From Branchiostoma floridae (Eukaryota; Chordata; Leptocardii; Amphioxiformes; Branchiostomatidae): a stretch of 64,000 nt of DNA. Location of the stretch: NCBI RefSeq assembly GCF_000003815.2, contig NC_049982.1, positions 9,304,717-9,368,716 of the forward strand. Direction: 5' to 3'. The translations under genes and the position numbers were made by a program. Shown here in pieces: positions 30,469-41,400 of the stretch. Below the pieces are notes generated by a model. The model ran no database searches, was not told the origin of the DNA, and was given only the letters and a program-made list of their open reading frames with translations. The stretch's first letter is position 1; the number at the start of each line of letters is the position of its first letter.

Positions 30469-30639
30469 TGTAAGAATACTGTTTATCCATGACCTCTACT
30501 CGTACAGAAAACATTGCAGCGCTCATTAGCAAAGTCTAGGAAAGGAAAATGTTTCTTGATTTGCAGTAAAACACTGGTCATGTAACATTTGAGGAGTTGT
30601 CGTTAAATCGCACGGTTCATTTTGCGATAGCGTTGACGG

Positions 30640-30864
30640 GTCCGGGTATTTAGCGGAATAACCCGGAATAACCCGGAATAACCCGGAATAACCTTAATAA
30701 AGGATGAAAGCTACCGAAATACAGTGTGCTTTGATAAGTTAAGATCGCAGAATGCAATATTTTGGCATAAAATAATGTATATATGGCCATGGGAACAAGA
30801 AATATTACGGTTATTCCGGGTTATTCCGGGTCATTTCGGGTTATTCCGGTAAATACCCTCACGG
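30640..30864. mobile_element. 225-bp MITE built of GGAATAACCC decamers
   Basis: The left arm reads GGGTATTTAGCGGAATAACC followed by three more CGGAATAACC units. The right arm is the inverse (GGTTATTCCGGGTTATTCCG up to GGTAAATACCC). The 10-mer GCGTTGACGG flanks both sides (30630-30639 and 30865-30874), consistent with a 10-bp target duplication. No coding sequence was seen. Confidence 0.75.
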
Positions 30865-31122
30865 GCGTTGACGGTGCGGAGGAGGTGAGATTTTTATCGT
30901 ACAGAAATTGGTACAGTTTGTAAAGTTATCTTTCTGGAATTCGGATGTATTAAAATATAACATTACATTCTAAGGCGTAGTGTCATGTGAGTAAAATGAG
31001 CACGACATTTGACGAAAGATTTTGTGGAGGGTATACAGTCAAGTTTATTGTGCAACGATTGGAACAGTTTACGTGCGGGTGGGAGGGGGGCGTGCGTCTA
31101 TATATGCAGCTGCAGGAGGTCC

Positions 31123-31402
31123 TGCAGGACATTTTCGATCGTAAGAGTAACGTACAATTTGAAAAGATAGTGATCATGAATTCGGACACATTGAAACATA
31201 TTTCCAAGGAACGGTATATAGTTTTTTTAGTAAAACCAGTGTGTGGGGATTGACGAGAATTTAGATAGTTTAATGGTGCACTGTGCTTGAGCCGATGCGA
31301 GGCATTATGCAGGGCATTTTTGATTGTAAAAATATCGTACAAGTTGAAAAGATGGATCGGATTCTAATACATTAAAACATACATTTCCAAAGAATAGTAG
31401 AA
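31123..31402. repeat. decayed ~187-bp direct duplication
   Basis: GCAGGACATTTTCGATCGTA at 31124 and GCAGGGCATTTTTGATTGTA at 31311 begin similar stretches that both continue with CGTACAA.TTGAAAAGAT, ACATT.AAACATA and ATTTCCAA.GAA. A weaker third relative may lie at about 30890-30965. Confidence 0.7.
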
Positions 31403-31752
31403 AACAACGGATTGTAGCTAACTGTTAAACAATCAGCAAAGCAGTTGGCAAGATGTCACACCTGAACTTTTGTAGATTTTTGCTTTTTGTTGGTACTAGT
31501 AAGATGTTATGTGATCAAGACAATATTTTCTTTCTGTTTCAGTGACGCCTTAGACTGTTCTCTGCTATATATACAAGTGACACAGTAATATACAGAAACT
31601 TACAGCTAGCAAAAGTCTGTACTCAATAAGATTTTACACAGTACACATTTATACTTCTTCTGCTGAAATCTACGCATTACATTTTGCATCCAACCAAAGA
31701 GGTTTGAAAGAGAGTCCTTGATCCAACCAAATTAGACCTTGAGACCTATTAA

Positions 31753-32076
31753 CAGATCATTGATCACTGTGCATTTTGCACATACCAGACTCAATCGTGC
31801 CACTGAGCACTGCATTTTGCACACACCAGACCAATTGTGCCACTGAGCACTGTGCATTTTGCACACACCAGACCTATCGTGCCATTGAGCACTGTGCATT
31901 TTGCACACACCAGACCTATCGTGCCATTGAGCACTGTGCATTTTGCACACACCAGACCAATCGTGCCATTGAGCACTGTGCATTTTGCACACACCAGACC
32001 AATCGTGCCATTGAGCACTGTGCATTTTGCACACACCAGACTCAATCGTGCCACTGAGCACTGTGCATTGTGCAAA
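31753..32076. repeat. 42-bp minisatellite, ~7.5 copies
   Basis: Units read GTGCCATTGAGCACTGTGCA followed by TTTTGCACACACCAGACC and a variable AATC/TATC. All copies are near identical and end 35-40 bases before the Helitron-like ORF's ATG. The unit is a multiple of three, so several frames stay open through it. There are no unique spacers. Confidence 0.95.
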
Positions 32077-32110
32077 TAAAGTCAAGCAAAGAACACATAT
32101 ATTGTGAACA

Positions 32111-35100
32111 ATGTGTGAATCTATTTTATCGGGAAAATACCACCAAGGTGACATCATTTTCAGTGGAGATAATAGAGGCAAACAATGCACTGCAAATGCT
32201 TTAATGGCAGTTGTTAACCACAGTACTTGCAGACAAGCAATTACCTGGACAAGTACAGACCTTGATGGTGTACTTTTTCAAGGAGATGCACTATACACCT
32301 ACATAAAACCATCACTAAGATCTGGTGTGGAGTTCCTCTCCGTTGATGATATTCCAGACTATTTGCAACTTTACAACAATACTGTACGTGTATCAATAAA
32401 AGAGTCTTACACTGGAGACATATTTGCCACAGAAGCAGTCTATCCTTATTACACCTTAAAGAAAGCCCTAGAAGCAGCATTTGCTGAATCCAACACTTGT
32501 CTTTTCATAACAGCACATGGAATAACTGGTTCAACAGTAGCATTGTTGCACGCTGATAACAAGTATTTTGTTTATGACTCACATGCCAGAAGTCCCATAA
32601 CAGCATTGCCAGATAGCCATGGCACTTCTACTTTAAGCATGCACAGTTCAAACAGCAATCTAGTTTCATTCTTGCAACAACTTAACTGGAACACAACATG
32701 CAATTTTGAGGTTGTCCCAGTACAAGCAGAAAATGTTTTCTTATCAGTTGAACCTACTGGTATACACATTATCAATCTGACTAGCAATGTTTCTTCTATG
32801 ATTGAGTCAGAAAACTGCTTTCAAGTTCAACAACAACACACATACACCTTGGTTAAACCAGAGTTTGTATCTACGAAAGAGAACCTACAACAACCAAACA
32901 CAGCATTTCCATTTGCACCACATTGTAACCAAAGTACTGGGAAAAACATTGTGCCATGCACCACAAGCAAACATCCAAGTGCTATGCCAGAGAACAGGAA
33001 TGAAGGCCTCTTGAATCAATTAGTAATGTCACCAAATGCAGCATCAAATTTAAATGATAAAAAAGTGCAAGGTCTTGCAATCCAAAGCGCAATATGCAAG
33101 GACAAACAAGAAAAACAAACCTATCAACAGAAGACAGAGAGTCTTGCAGAACAAAGAACATCATACAAAGCAAAGAAAGCAAATGAGACCTGTGAGCAAA
33201 AAGCAGCACAGCAAAGAGCATCATATAAAGCAAAACGAGCAAATGAGACCCCTGAGGAAAAAGATGAAAGACTTGCAAAACGAAGAACATCATACAAAGC
33301 AAAACAAGCAAATGAGACCCGTGAGCAAAAAGATGAAAGACTTGCAAAACGAAGAGCTTCATACAAAGCAAAACAGGCAGATGAGACAACTGAGCAAAAA
33401 GCAGATAGACTTGCACAGGAAAGAGCAAAACGAGCAAATGAGACCCCTGAGCAAAAAGACGATAGACTTGCAAAACGAAGAGCATCATACAAAGCAAAAC
33501 AAGCAAATGAGACCCCTGAGCAAAAAGCCGAAAGACTTGCAAAACAAAGGACATCACGCAAAGCTAGCAAAGCAAAAAGAGCTGAACAAGAATCTTCACA
33601 AGAAAAAACGCAACGACAGAGGAAAAACTGTGATAGAGTGAGAAAAACATTGGCTACAAAATATGTTAGAGAACATAGCATAGACTATACCAGTGAACAA
33701 TACAAATCAGACTTTCCTGCATTTCATTGCTATATAAAACAGCAGCCAAAGTACTACTGTAGCATATGTAGACAATTGTTATTTCATGACCAAGTGCGAA
33801 ACTGCAACAATGCTGTCATAGACAAAATAGTCAATGATATTTCTGGTCAACATCATCTCTGTTCAAAGTGTTTGATTTGTCTTGAAAAAGACAAACCCAT
33901 ACCCAATGCTTGGACTAACAATATGGATCCAGGTGACATTCCATCATGCCTGAAACAACTCAGTAGAATGGAAACAAGACTTGTCAGTTTGAAATACACC
34001 TTCATCAAGTTAATTGTATTACCAGGTGGACAATTTGGTGAACAAGGTCAAGCCATAAGTTTCCCTACCAACATTGAAACTACTTGCCAACTGTTACCAC
34101 ATAGCCAAGATACAGCTGGGCTAGTAATAGTACACCCTTGTCAGACAAATGAAAGTAAAACACAAAGAACAGACCCACAACACATTGTACGATTTTCCAA
34201 AATGCATGAAGCTCTTACATGGCTGGTAACGCATAATCATCTATATTCACATGTGAACATAGCTACCTTTGAAAACTGGGTAAAAAAGTCAAGTGAATTC
34301 AATCCAATGATCACAGACGCCAATGAACCAGACTTCTCAAGTGCACCTTCTACTGTCCAAGAACTCTCAGCTTTTCCCTGTAACTACATTAATCCAAATG
34401 TCCAGTTACAATCTCTGTTGCAGAATGTAACAGACAATGTCCCAGTGATATCACTACCACGTGAAACATCACCACCACAAAGCATATTTAAAGAGACTGA
34501 TCTTGAGGAACACTGTTTTCCACAGTTATACCCATATGGTAAAAATGGCTTCAAACAGACGCGTGATGTACAACTAACAGACTTACAGTACTTCCAATCA
34601 CGTTTGCTCAATATCAATGATTGCTGGAGAAAAAACATCCCATGGCTCTTCTTTGCCTTGAACTCGTATGAAATCAAGAAATTGTACAGTCAGATATCCA
34701 TTGTATGTAGAATGCAAAAGCAGAGTAATGTTAGATCACAATCCATAGCACAGCCACTAACAGCAGGCGATCTGCATCATGAAATTGATCAACATGTTGA
34801 AAGCACATCATACACTTTTATGAAGAATATACGTGGAACAGCAGCTTACTTCAAGGACCAACTGCTAAACTTGCTAGCAAAAATAAACACTATTGGACCA
34901 CCAACATGGTTTGTCACTGTGTCTGCTAATGATTTAAACTGGCCAGAATTGTTCATGACCCTGAATCCTGACCTGACCTATGAAGAAGCTAAAGCATTAC
35001 CACAACAAGACAAATGGAACCTAATGAGATCAGACCCTGTCATGTGTGCGATACACTTTAATAGACGCACTGATGCACTTCTACGCTTCATACTGAAGAG

Positions 35101-35176
35101 TCCACAACATCCCATTGGTAGAATCAAAGATCACTCGATTCGTGTGGAATTCCAATTAAGAGGTTCTCCACAGTGA
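32111..35176 (+). CDS. Helitron-like protein, N-terminal 1021 aa, truncated before the HUH domain
   Basis: One open frame. Residues ~15-200: a papain-fold/C76-like cysteine protease candidate with NRGKQCTANALMAV (Cys26) and YFVYDSHARS (His158), a Cys...DSH plan seen in some transposon-borne OTU/tegument-type proteases. Residues ~330-490: seven or so diverged copies of a 23-residue basic repeat (ANETPEQKDERLAKRRASY). Residues ~545-720: a DUF6570-like region with YYCSICRQLL, HLCSKCLIC and LKYTFIKLIVLPGGQ. Residues ~797-1021: a Helitron_like_N domain with HCFPQLYPYGKNGF, PTWFVTVSANDLNWPE and, at the very end, RVEFQLRGSP. In intact relatives this last motif runs into the His-x-His of the Rep nuclease; here Gln and a stop follow. 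The frame is AT-rich, unlike the GC-rich host exons nearby. The ORF is otherwise undamaged, which suggests recent arrival. Confidence 0.82.
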   Translation: MCESILSGKYHQGDIIFSGDNRGKQCTANALMAVVNHSTCRQAITWTSTDLDGVLFQGDALYTYIKPSLRSGVEFLSVDDIPDYLQLYNNTVRVSIKESYTGDIFATEAVYPYYTLKKALEAAFAESNTCLFITAHGITGSTVALLHADNKYFVYDSHARSPITALPDSHGTSTLSMHSSNSNLVSFLQQLNWNTTCNFEVVPVQAENVFLSVEPTGIHIINLTSNVSSMIESENCFQVQQQHTYTLVKPEFVSTKENLQQPNTAFPFAPHCNQSTGKNIVPCTTSKHPSAMPENRNEGLLNQLVMSPNAASNLNDKKVQGLAIQSAICKDKQEKQTYQQKTESLAEQRTSYKAKKANETCEQKAAQQRASYKAKRANETPEEKDERLAKRRTSYKAKQANETREQKDERLAKRRASYKAKQADETTEQKADRLAQERAKRANETPEQKDDRLAKRRASYKAKQANETPEQKAERLAKQRTSRKASKAKRAEQESSQEKTQRQRKNCDRVRKTLATKYVREHSIDYTSEQYKSDFPAFHCYIKQQPKYYCSICRQLLFHDQVRNCNNAVIDKIVNDISGQHHLCSKCLICLEKDKPIPNAWTNNMDPGDIPSCLKQLSRMETRLVSLKYTFIKLIVLPGGQFGEQGQAISFPTNIETTCQLLPHSQDTAGLVIVHPCQTNESKTQRTDPQHIVRFSKMHEALTWLVTHNHLYSHVNIATFENWVKKSSEFNPMITDANEPDFSSAPSTVQELSAFPCNYINPNVQLQSLLQNVTDNVPVISLPRETSPPQSIFKETDLEEHCFPQLYPYGKNGFKQTRDVQLTDLQYFQSRLLNINDCWRKNIPWLFFALNSYEIKKLYSQISIVCRMQKQSNVRSQSIAQPLTAGDLHHEIDQHVESTSYTFMKNIRGTAAYFKDQLLNLLAKINTIGPPTWFVTVSANDLNWPELFMTLNPDLTYEEAKALPQQDKWNLMRSDPVMCAIHFNRRTDALLRFILKSPQHPIGRIKDHSIRVEFQLRGSPQ

Positions 35177-35417
35177 AATTTCTGTCACGAAGAAAGAACG
35201 ACAATGCACATCCGGGACCTCTTCCCGCCTTTGGCTGTGGTCTCGCACCGGAGTTTCTTTTACGATTTTTATATCCGGCACACAGCGCACACAAGGGATA
35301 CAATTCCGCCCACAAAAGTACGCCGGAAAATCCAATTATACCAGTGAACAAAGGTTTCCAGCCAACTTCCCATAGATTTTAGATATAAACTTCTAGTTTA
35401 ATAATGATGCACATTTT

Positions 35418-35452
35418 ACTGGAACACAACATGAAATTTTGAGGTAGTCCTT
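35418..35452 (+). mobile_element. short second copy of Helitron-like coding sequence
   Basis: ACTGGAACACAACATGAAAT and the following TTTGAGGTAGTCC match the Helitron-like ORF at about 32686-32720 with two mismatches. It is separated from the end of that ORF by about 240 bases of unrelated sequence. Confidence 0.75.
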
Positions 35453-38400
35453 CCAAATGCGCCCCGGCCAGCTTTTTTTAAAAGCTTTCTTGTTTGTGGT
35501 ACTTCGTTTTCGTCAGTCATAACGTTAACTGTTCACGCTAGATTATTAGCAAATACCTTCTGAAATTGAAAGACGTTTTACATCCCTTCCTCGTGCAGTT
35601 ACCATCAGACATATTCATGACACGAAACAAACATATTTCGTTCAGGTAAGAATAACACTAACTTGGGACTATCTCCAGCTCCTATAAGTGCACAAAAGAT
35701 TCTCTGGTACCAATCATGCCGTGCAAACAATGGTTATAGGCAGTCTCCACCCTCAAGTCATTATTGACCCATATTTCATTGTCGTTTTCAGTTTCATAAC
35801 TGATTGTATAAAGTCACACATTCCACTATGCTCTTCTAAATGTGCCATATTGTTCTTCTGACACAAAATAAAGAATCGTGTTCTTGTCCAATCGGATGAG
35901 ATGATGTTGGAAACCCCCAGGTTATTGTTCATTTGTCATGCCGCTGATGTTACACTCGCAGGCGATGAAAGTTTGATGAGTGTAAAACGCCCCCGAGCGG
36001 ACTGAAGGGTGTAAAATTGTGTTAGTAATGCATGTATATAAATAAATGATGAGCTTCTCTCATTGTACCCGCCTTAAAAGAGCTAGGGGAGAATTTATTG
36101 CTTCTGTCAGATGTTATTGTATCGATCTATCCAGGAGCCTTCATCTGTTAGAATTCACGGAAACTTCTTCTGAATTGTTGACATAAACACATGATTTGAT
36201 GCTACTATCTTTAAAACTGGTATATTAGGGTCAACCAGTTTGATTGTTTGTTAACTTGCGATAAATTCATTGTACACGGTTAAAGCAGTTATTTACACGT
36301 TATCAACTCATAGTTAAAGCTGCCAATTTCCGTTTACACCATCTATTGGCTGGGATAAATCAAGATTTATTGTCAACACATGGCTTACGTGGCACGCAAA
36401 CGGCATATTGTTCTCAAACCCCTTCAAGATATTGATTAAAGTTGCCCTACTTTTCTTTTGACATATTTACAGATTGAAATACTTTTCTCTCCTTGCAAAC
36501 TTTAAAGTAGAATGTATTTCATCGCAATATCGTTATCTTTGTGGCGAAACGAGCACCAGATCTTTGATTGGCCACAGGCTTGCTTATTTTCTTTATGGCA
36601 AGTAGTTCCCTTCGTTCCTGTCTCGTTTGTGTGATTAAATCATGAGCATGAATCAGATGTAGACGGTTGACACTGAAACAACGTCTTAACTGTGTTAGGT
36701 CTGCCAGATGCACGTCTCAAAGCATTCTAAGCTGTTAATGACTCCATGCCTTGCAAGCTTCAAAGGTAAGACAAAGCACCTCTCACCAGATCAATGTCTC
36801 ATTTACAGGTCTGGGCTCAGATGTAGGCCTTTCGATCAGAGCTTGATTACAAAGGGTCAACTTGTTGTGACCTCCAGCCAGCACTGATATGGTCACAGAA
36901 ATGATTTATGCCTCATTAAAATTTGGTCGAGCTATATCATATATGGGCTGAATTTTCTGATGTATGGACTTTAACATTGTCCAGAAAGATTGATCGTCTT
37001 TGAATCATGACTAAGCAATTGTCATAACGGGAGCCCTATCTGTAATACGCTCCTGGTCGCTGGAAGACGAATTAAACCTAATACGGCACCGCAAAACCCG
37101 GGTCTTACCTTAACTTACCAGTAAAACAATGGTCATATCCTTCGAGGGTCAGAGGGGCGTTCAGATACTTAAGGTGGATTTTCATTTAATTCAACGGGAA
37201 TTTTATTAGGTATGATCGATGAATCGCTCTGTCAGATCAAGGGGGTTATTTTAACGTCTTGGTCAAATGAATTGCCTCAAACGCATTATGACCCTCAAAA
37301 CAAATTTCATCGGGTACCTCTACTTCAGTGAGAAGAAACAAATTGCAAGATTACACTCATGGTAAAATAAGTATGTACACTTGTATTTCTCAAGGCTTGT
37401 GGCATAACAATGATGACTACACAGCAGACGTACAGCATGCTTCACAAGTGCCTTCAGTAAAGACTTATCCTACAGCGACCGTAATAGTGTTTTAAAAGTT
37501 TGGCCATTTGTGATGTAATTAGCGATATTGCGAAGTATAAAAGAATCATAATGAAATAAAAAGTTCACAGGTTGTTTGTATCGAAGGGCCCAAGGGTAGC
37601 CCTTTTTGTGCAGCTTGAGTCAGCAGGCGTTTTATGTGCAAGCAATATTTGCTGTGTGTAGCGTCCCAAATAATTATATAGATACGTTTTCCCCCTCAAA
37701 ATTTGATTGTTGACTTCTGCGCTTTTGCGCCACGTTAAGACTATGCATAATGATTACTGCAAGAAACTATAGATGCAAAACTTTTGTATGGCAGTGTCGA
37801 TAGTTAGCAACATGCACAGTTACTAGCTGTTCCAACGTTCTAAAGTACTCGCAAATTCAACAAACGTTAACTCAAGAAGCAATGTCTATGGCAAGACACA
37901 GTAAAAAGAAATCATAAGTACATTTTTACTCCTAAAGAGTTATTTCATCTGAAAAGCGTTCACAAATATGTACAGCTATGTAGATATTTCATCAACATAC
38001 TTAGGATCTCAAAGTCTTCCAAAATGTACATACTGCTGTTAAATAATACTGCATGTTAGTATTGTACAAACCCTCAAACTGCTAGAACAACCACGCATTG
38101 CATTTCGATCGATTTGAATCACTATGGAAAGATAGACATTTGCAAACTCTACATTTAATGGAGTTTGTAGGGAGTTTCCTATCGGTGTCCGTCATGATCG
38201 TGCGTGGTTTGCAAAAGTGTGTGACCGTTTCCTGTTGCCTGGCAACTTTGCTGACTGGCTCATCTGGCACACAGTGTCTGAGGTACGGTGTTCTTACATA
38301 AAACCCCACGTCGAATAACTTGTTATCCTCTTCACTGAATAGCTGCGGTCTGTTCTTTCCTATTCATGAAGGTAGTATTTCCTCTGTACATCAATGAGGT

Positions 38401-38466
38401 AGCAAGGAGTCTCTGTCTCCCAAGTTTGTTTGTTTTTTCAAAAATGTACGGTTCGCGGCTTTTCCG
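35453..38466. other. spacer downstream of tetraspanin A
   Basis: About 3 kb of AT-rich sequence with no recognised exon, RNA gene or clear repeat. Open frames here are short and lack splice-site support. No canonical AATAAA for tetraspanin A was found on the minus strand close to its stop. Confidence 0.5.
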
Positions 38467-41400
38467 CTAGACGGCGTCCATAGGCCGTGAGGCGGCTTGA
38501 AAATATCCCATGCGAAAGTTGTTACAGCACAGGGCTATACATAGCAGCAGCGTAAGCATCATGCTCATCATCTGGGGAAGAAAGAAGAACATAGAAGAGT
38601 TTTCATTATAATCTTGGAGATGAGTCAAAAGATTACAATTACTTGTTATTAAAAGTCGTCATAGCTATTGTAAATGTAGTACCTGATTTGAAATTGTTAC
38701 AGCAATGTTAATGACATACCAACAATTCTATCCCAATTAATCTTTTCACAATGGTAAGTTTGTCTGTTTGGTATTTGCTTGCGGAAATCAATCAAAACTG
38801 ACAAGAGTGGTAAATGTATATGTTTGTGTGGGCACCCAATATTAGCTAACTGAGCTGCCTGTGTTTGCCATGTATTGCATTGTTTGCAATCTCAATAAAT
38901 AGAATTGAATTAAAGTACCGTACCTGTATAACCCCCATGCAGACTCCCAACCACTTCATCATTTTGACTTGTCTGCTGTCCTCGAAAAATGCGAGCACGT
39001 AGAAACTGCACCCCTGTTGGCATAAAGGGAAAGCATGTTAATGCTTTTCTGCTTCTCGTGATATCTTGCAAACGACTTTCCGTTTTCTTGCAACAGGAGC
39101 ACTCTGCAAAGCTATGCCGTTACAGTTTTAGTCTGGATTCCAGACTTCCAGCCCTCCCAGATATCTATCGGGTCTAACTGAGTTGGCCCGTGTAGGCCCT
39201 GGAAACATTCTGGCCGCCAGCCCATCACAGTTTGCATGCAAGCAAATATGACACAAAGTGTAAGAATTGAATTGACACTATTCAACGTGTGTATTAATTT
39301 GAATTTCATGACATGGCCTTTCTTAACCATCATTCGAGATTCCCATAGCAACAAAATCTCATTAACTTTGAAAACGGCAAATAATTATGTGTATTCAATG
39401 AGAAGTGTAAATATATGTATGTGCTGGTACCCAATATCAGCTAAGCTGTATGGTTTTACCATCAATTGCATTGTCTGTAATTTCAATAAATCTAAAAAAT
39501 AAAATCCGTATGACTACACGCGTACGCGCACCTGATTGAAGTAATCCTCGTCCCTCCCAACATGGCCGCAGCCCTCCGCAGGTACCCTGCAGCAGGAGTC
39601 CGGGACCCACGTCTGGCTGGGCCACGCGGGCAGCCGGTACCAGTCCCGGTAACTGTTCATACCACAGCAGTGGTACTGTGGGACATAGGGGAGAAACTGT
39701 TAGGTACCAGTCCCGGTAACTGTTCATACCACAGCAGTGGTACTGTGGGACATAGGGGAGAAACTGTTAGGTACCAGTCCCGGTAACTGTTCATACCACA
39801 GCAGTGGTACTGCAGGACATAGGGGAGAAACGGTTAGAAACCTTAGGTACCAGTCCCGGTAACTGTTCACACCACAACAGTGGTACTGCAGGACGTGAAT
39901 AATAACTTAATTGTGCAACTATTGTACACGGTACAAAGCATGGCATCTACTGATACATTACATTAACTACAGTTCTGTAATGCTAATCTACAGGGATGCA
40001 TAGTATGTGACTTCTTCTTTTACAATGGAAGAAGTTAGATATCAGTATCTTAGCATTACAAAAGTTGTGGGTGATTCAGATATCAGATATTCTATTAATA
40101 CATAGATTTCATATGCCTATGTAATGTGGTAACGCTAGTTCACCTTAATCCGTGGGGTAATCTAGATTTGTTGCTTTAAAAAAACGGGTATTTATATTTT
40201 AGGTCAACGGCTTGGGTTTCAGATGTCAACATTTTCAAAATATTGCAATGTGAAACTACCTTCCATCGACGTAACGATCCCCAGAATACCCTATTTTTAT
40301 ATATGTTACCCTACGGATAAAGGTGAACTAACGTTATAATGATATGTAACGTTACCTGTATATAACGTTACATACATGTATATCAATAAAGGTCACATAC
40401 AAGGTGAGGCAGAAGGACAGATAGACAAACAGACAGAATGACAAATTAAACAGACGGAATTTCCTGGATTTTACTTTATTTCAGACATTAACATGAGGAA
40501 GAATACATTGCGCACCTCGTTTTGTATGAAGTCCCAGCCCTTTGTGACTTCACCATAATTTCTGTCTCCATAAAATCTCAATCTTCTCGATAGAATTGCA
40601 ACTTCGTCATCTCGTCTTGGAAAAGGATCCTGGTGAAAATAGATCTTCTATTAGTGTTCCCGCATCAAAATACATTTTGTCTATGGTTGTCTTTTGTCAA
40701 TGCTATTTGTAACTTTTGACTGTTTGAAAAACATATACAGTTGTTTGGACCCGGGTAAGTTTTGTATTCTGTGTGGTTATCTTCAGTTGGCTTAGGATAA
40801 GGTATAGTCGAATGTGACTATTGACGCTATATTGCAGCAGATAGCCATCTAATAAGTGTGGAAACACACGGGAGGCAAAACATCGGCTTGACTGCACTTA
40901 ACCCAACCAACAATCTCATAACAGTACGGTGTGGTGTGGTGTGGTGTGGTTACGGATTATTGATATCGTGACATTGGAAGAAACTTTAAGTGTGTTGCTA
41001 ACATAGCTTATCACCACAAGTGAGCTGTTTAGGGTTGGGTACCGGTGATAAGGCTATAAATACTTTAAAACATTGAAAAGGTAGGTCAGATGTATGCTTA
41101 CCTCGTCTGGGTGTTTGTACGCCCACAAACCTCCTCCAAGTTCAACGAAAAATATCAGCATCAAGCAAACAAGGAACTGAAAGAACAAGAAGAAATTGTT
41201 AAACGTGATCGTCACTTAGGTATTGCTATAACACTAAAGAACGGTATTTGTATTTATGTAATGAGGAACTAAATAGCTATTATGGATTATGGTATTGATA
41301 TTGATATTGATACAGACATAAGAAGACTACTATTGTCTCTGTCCATTTTGGATAGCTTTATCAACCATTATAAGGTGATCCTGTCACTTAATCATGTCAA

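Larger units (their letters stand above)
29880..31740. other. spacer with small duplications and a MITE
   Basis: No gene was recognised between the LYGPLY gene's start and the Helitron-like region. It holds a 58-bp duplication, a 225-bp MITE and a decayed ~187-bp duplication (separate entries), plus a GC-rich hairpin near 30280-30310 (GGGGCGCC..GGCGCCC). Confidence 0.55.
31740..35176 (+). mobile_element. Helitron-like element, incomplete
   Basis: This region combines a 42-bp minisatellite leader and a long single-exon ORF with the N-terminal domains of animal Helitron proteins. The HUH Rep nuclease and PIF1 helicase are missing. No 5' TC or 3' hairpin-CTRR terminus could be fixed, so the limits are those of the leader repeat and the ORF. 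Confidence 0.72.

Noticed and set aside
31753-32076. Possible CRISPR-like array
   Set aside because: Units are contiguous 42-bp repeats without unique spacers in a eukaryotic genome; it is a minisatellite.
32982-33681. Minus-strand and frame +2/+3 frames of about 190 codons
   Set aside because: Shadows of the Helitron-like ORF's internal 69-bp coding repeat.
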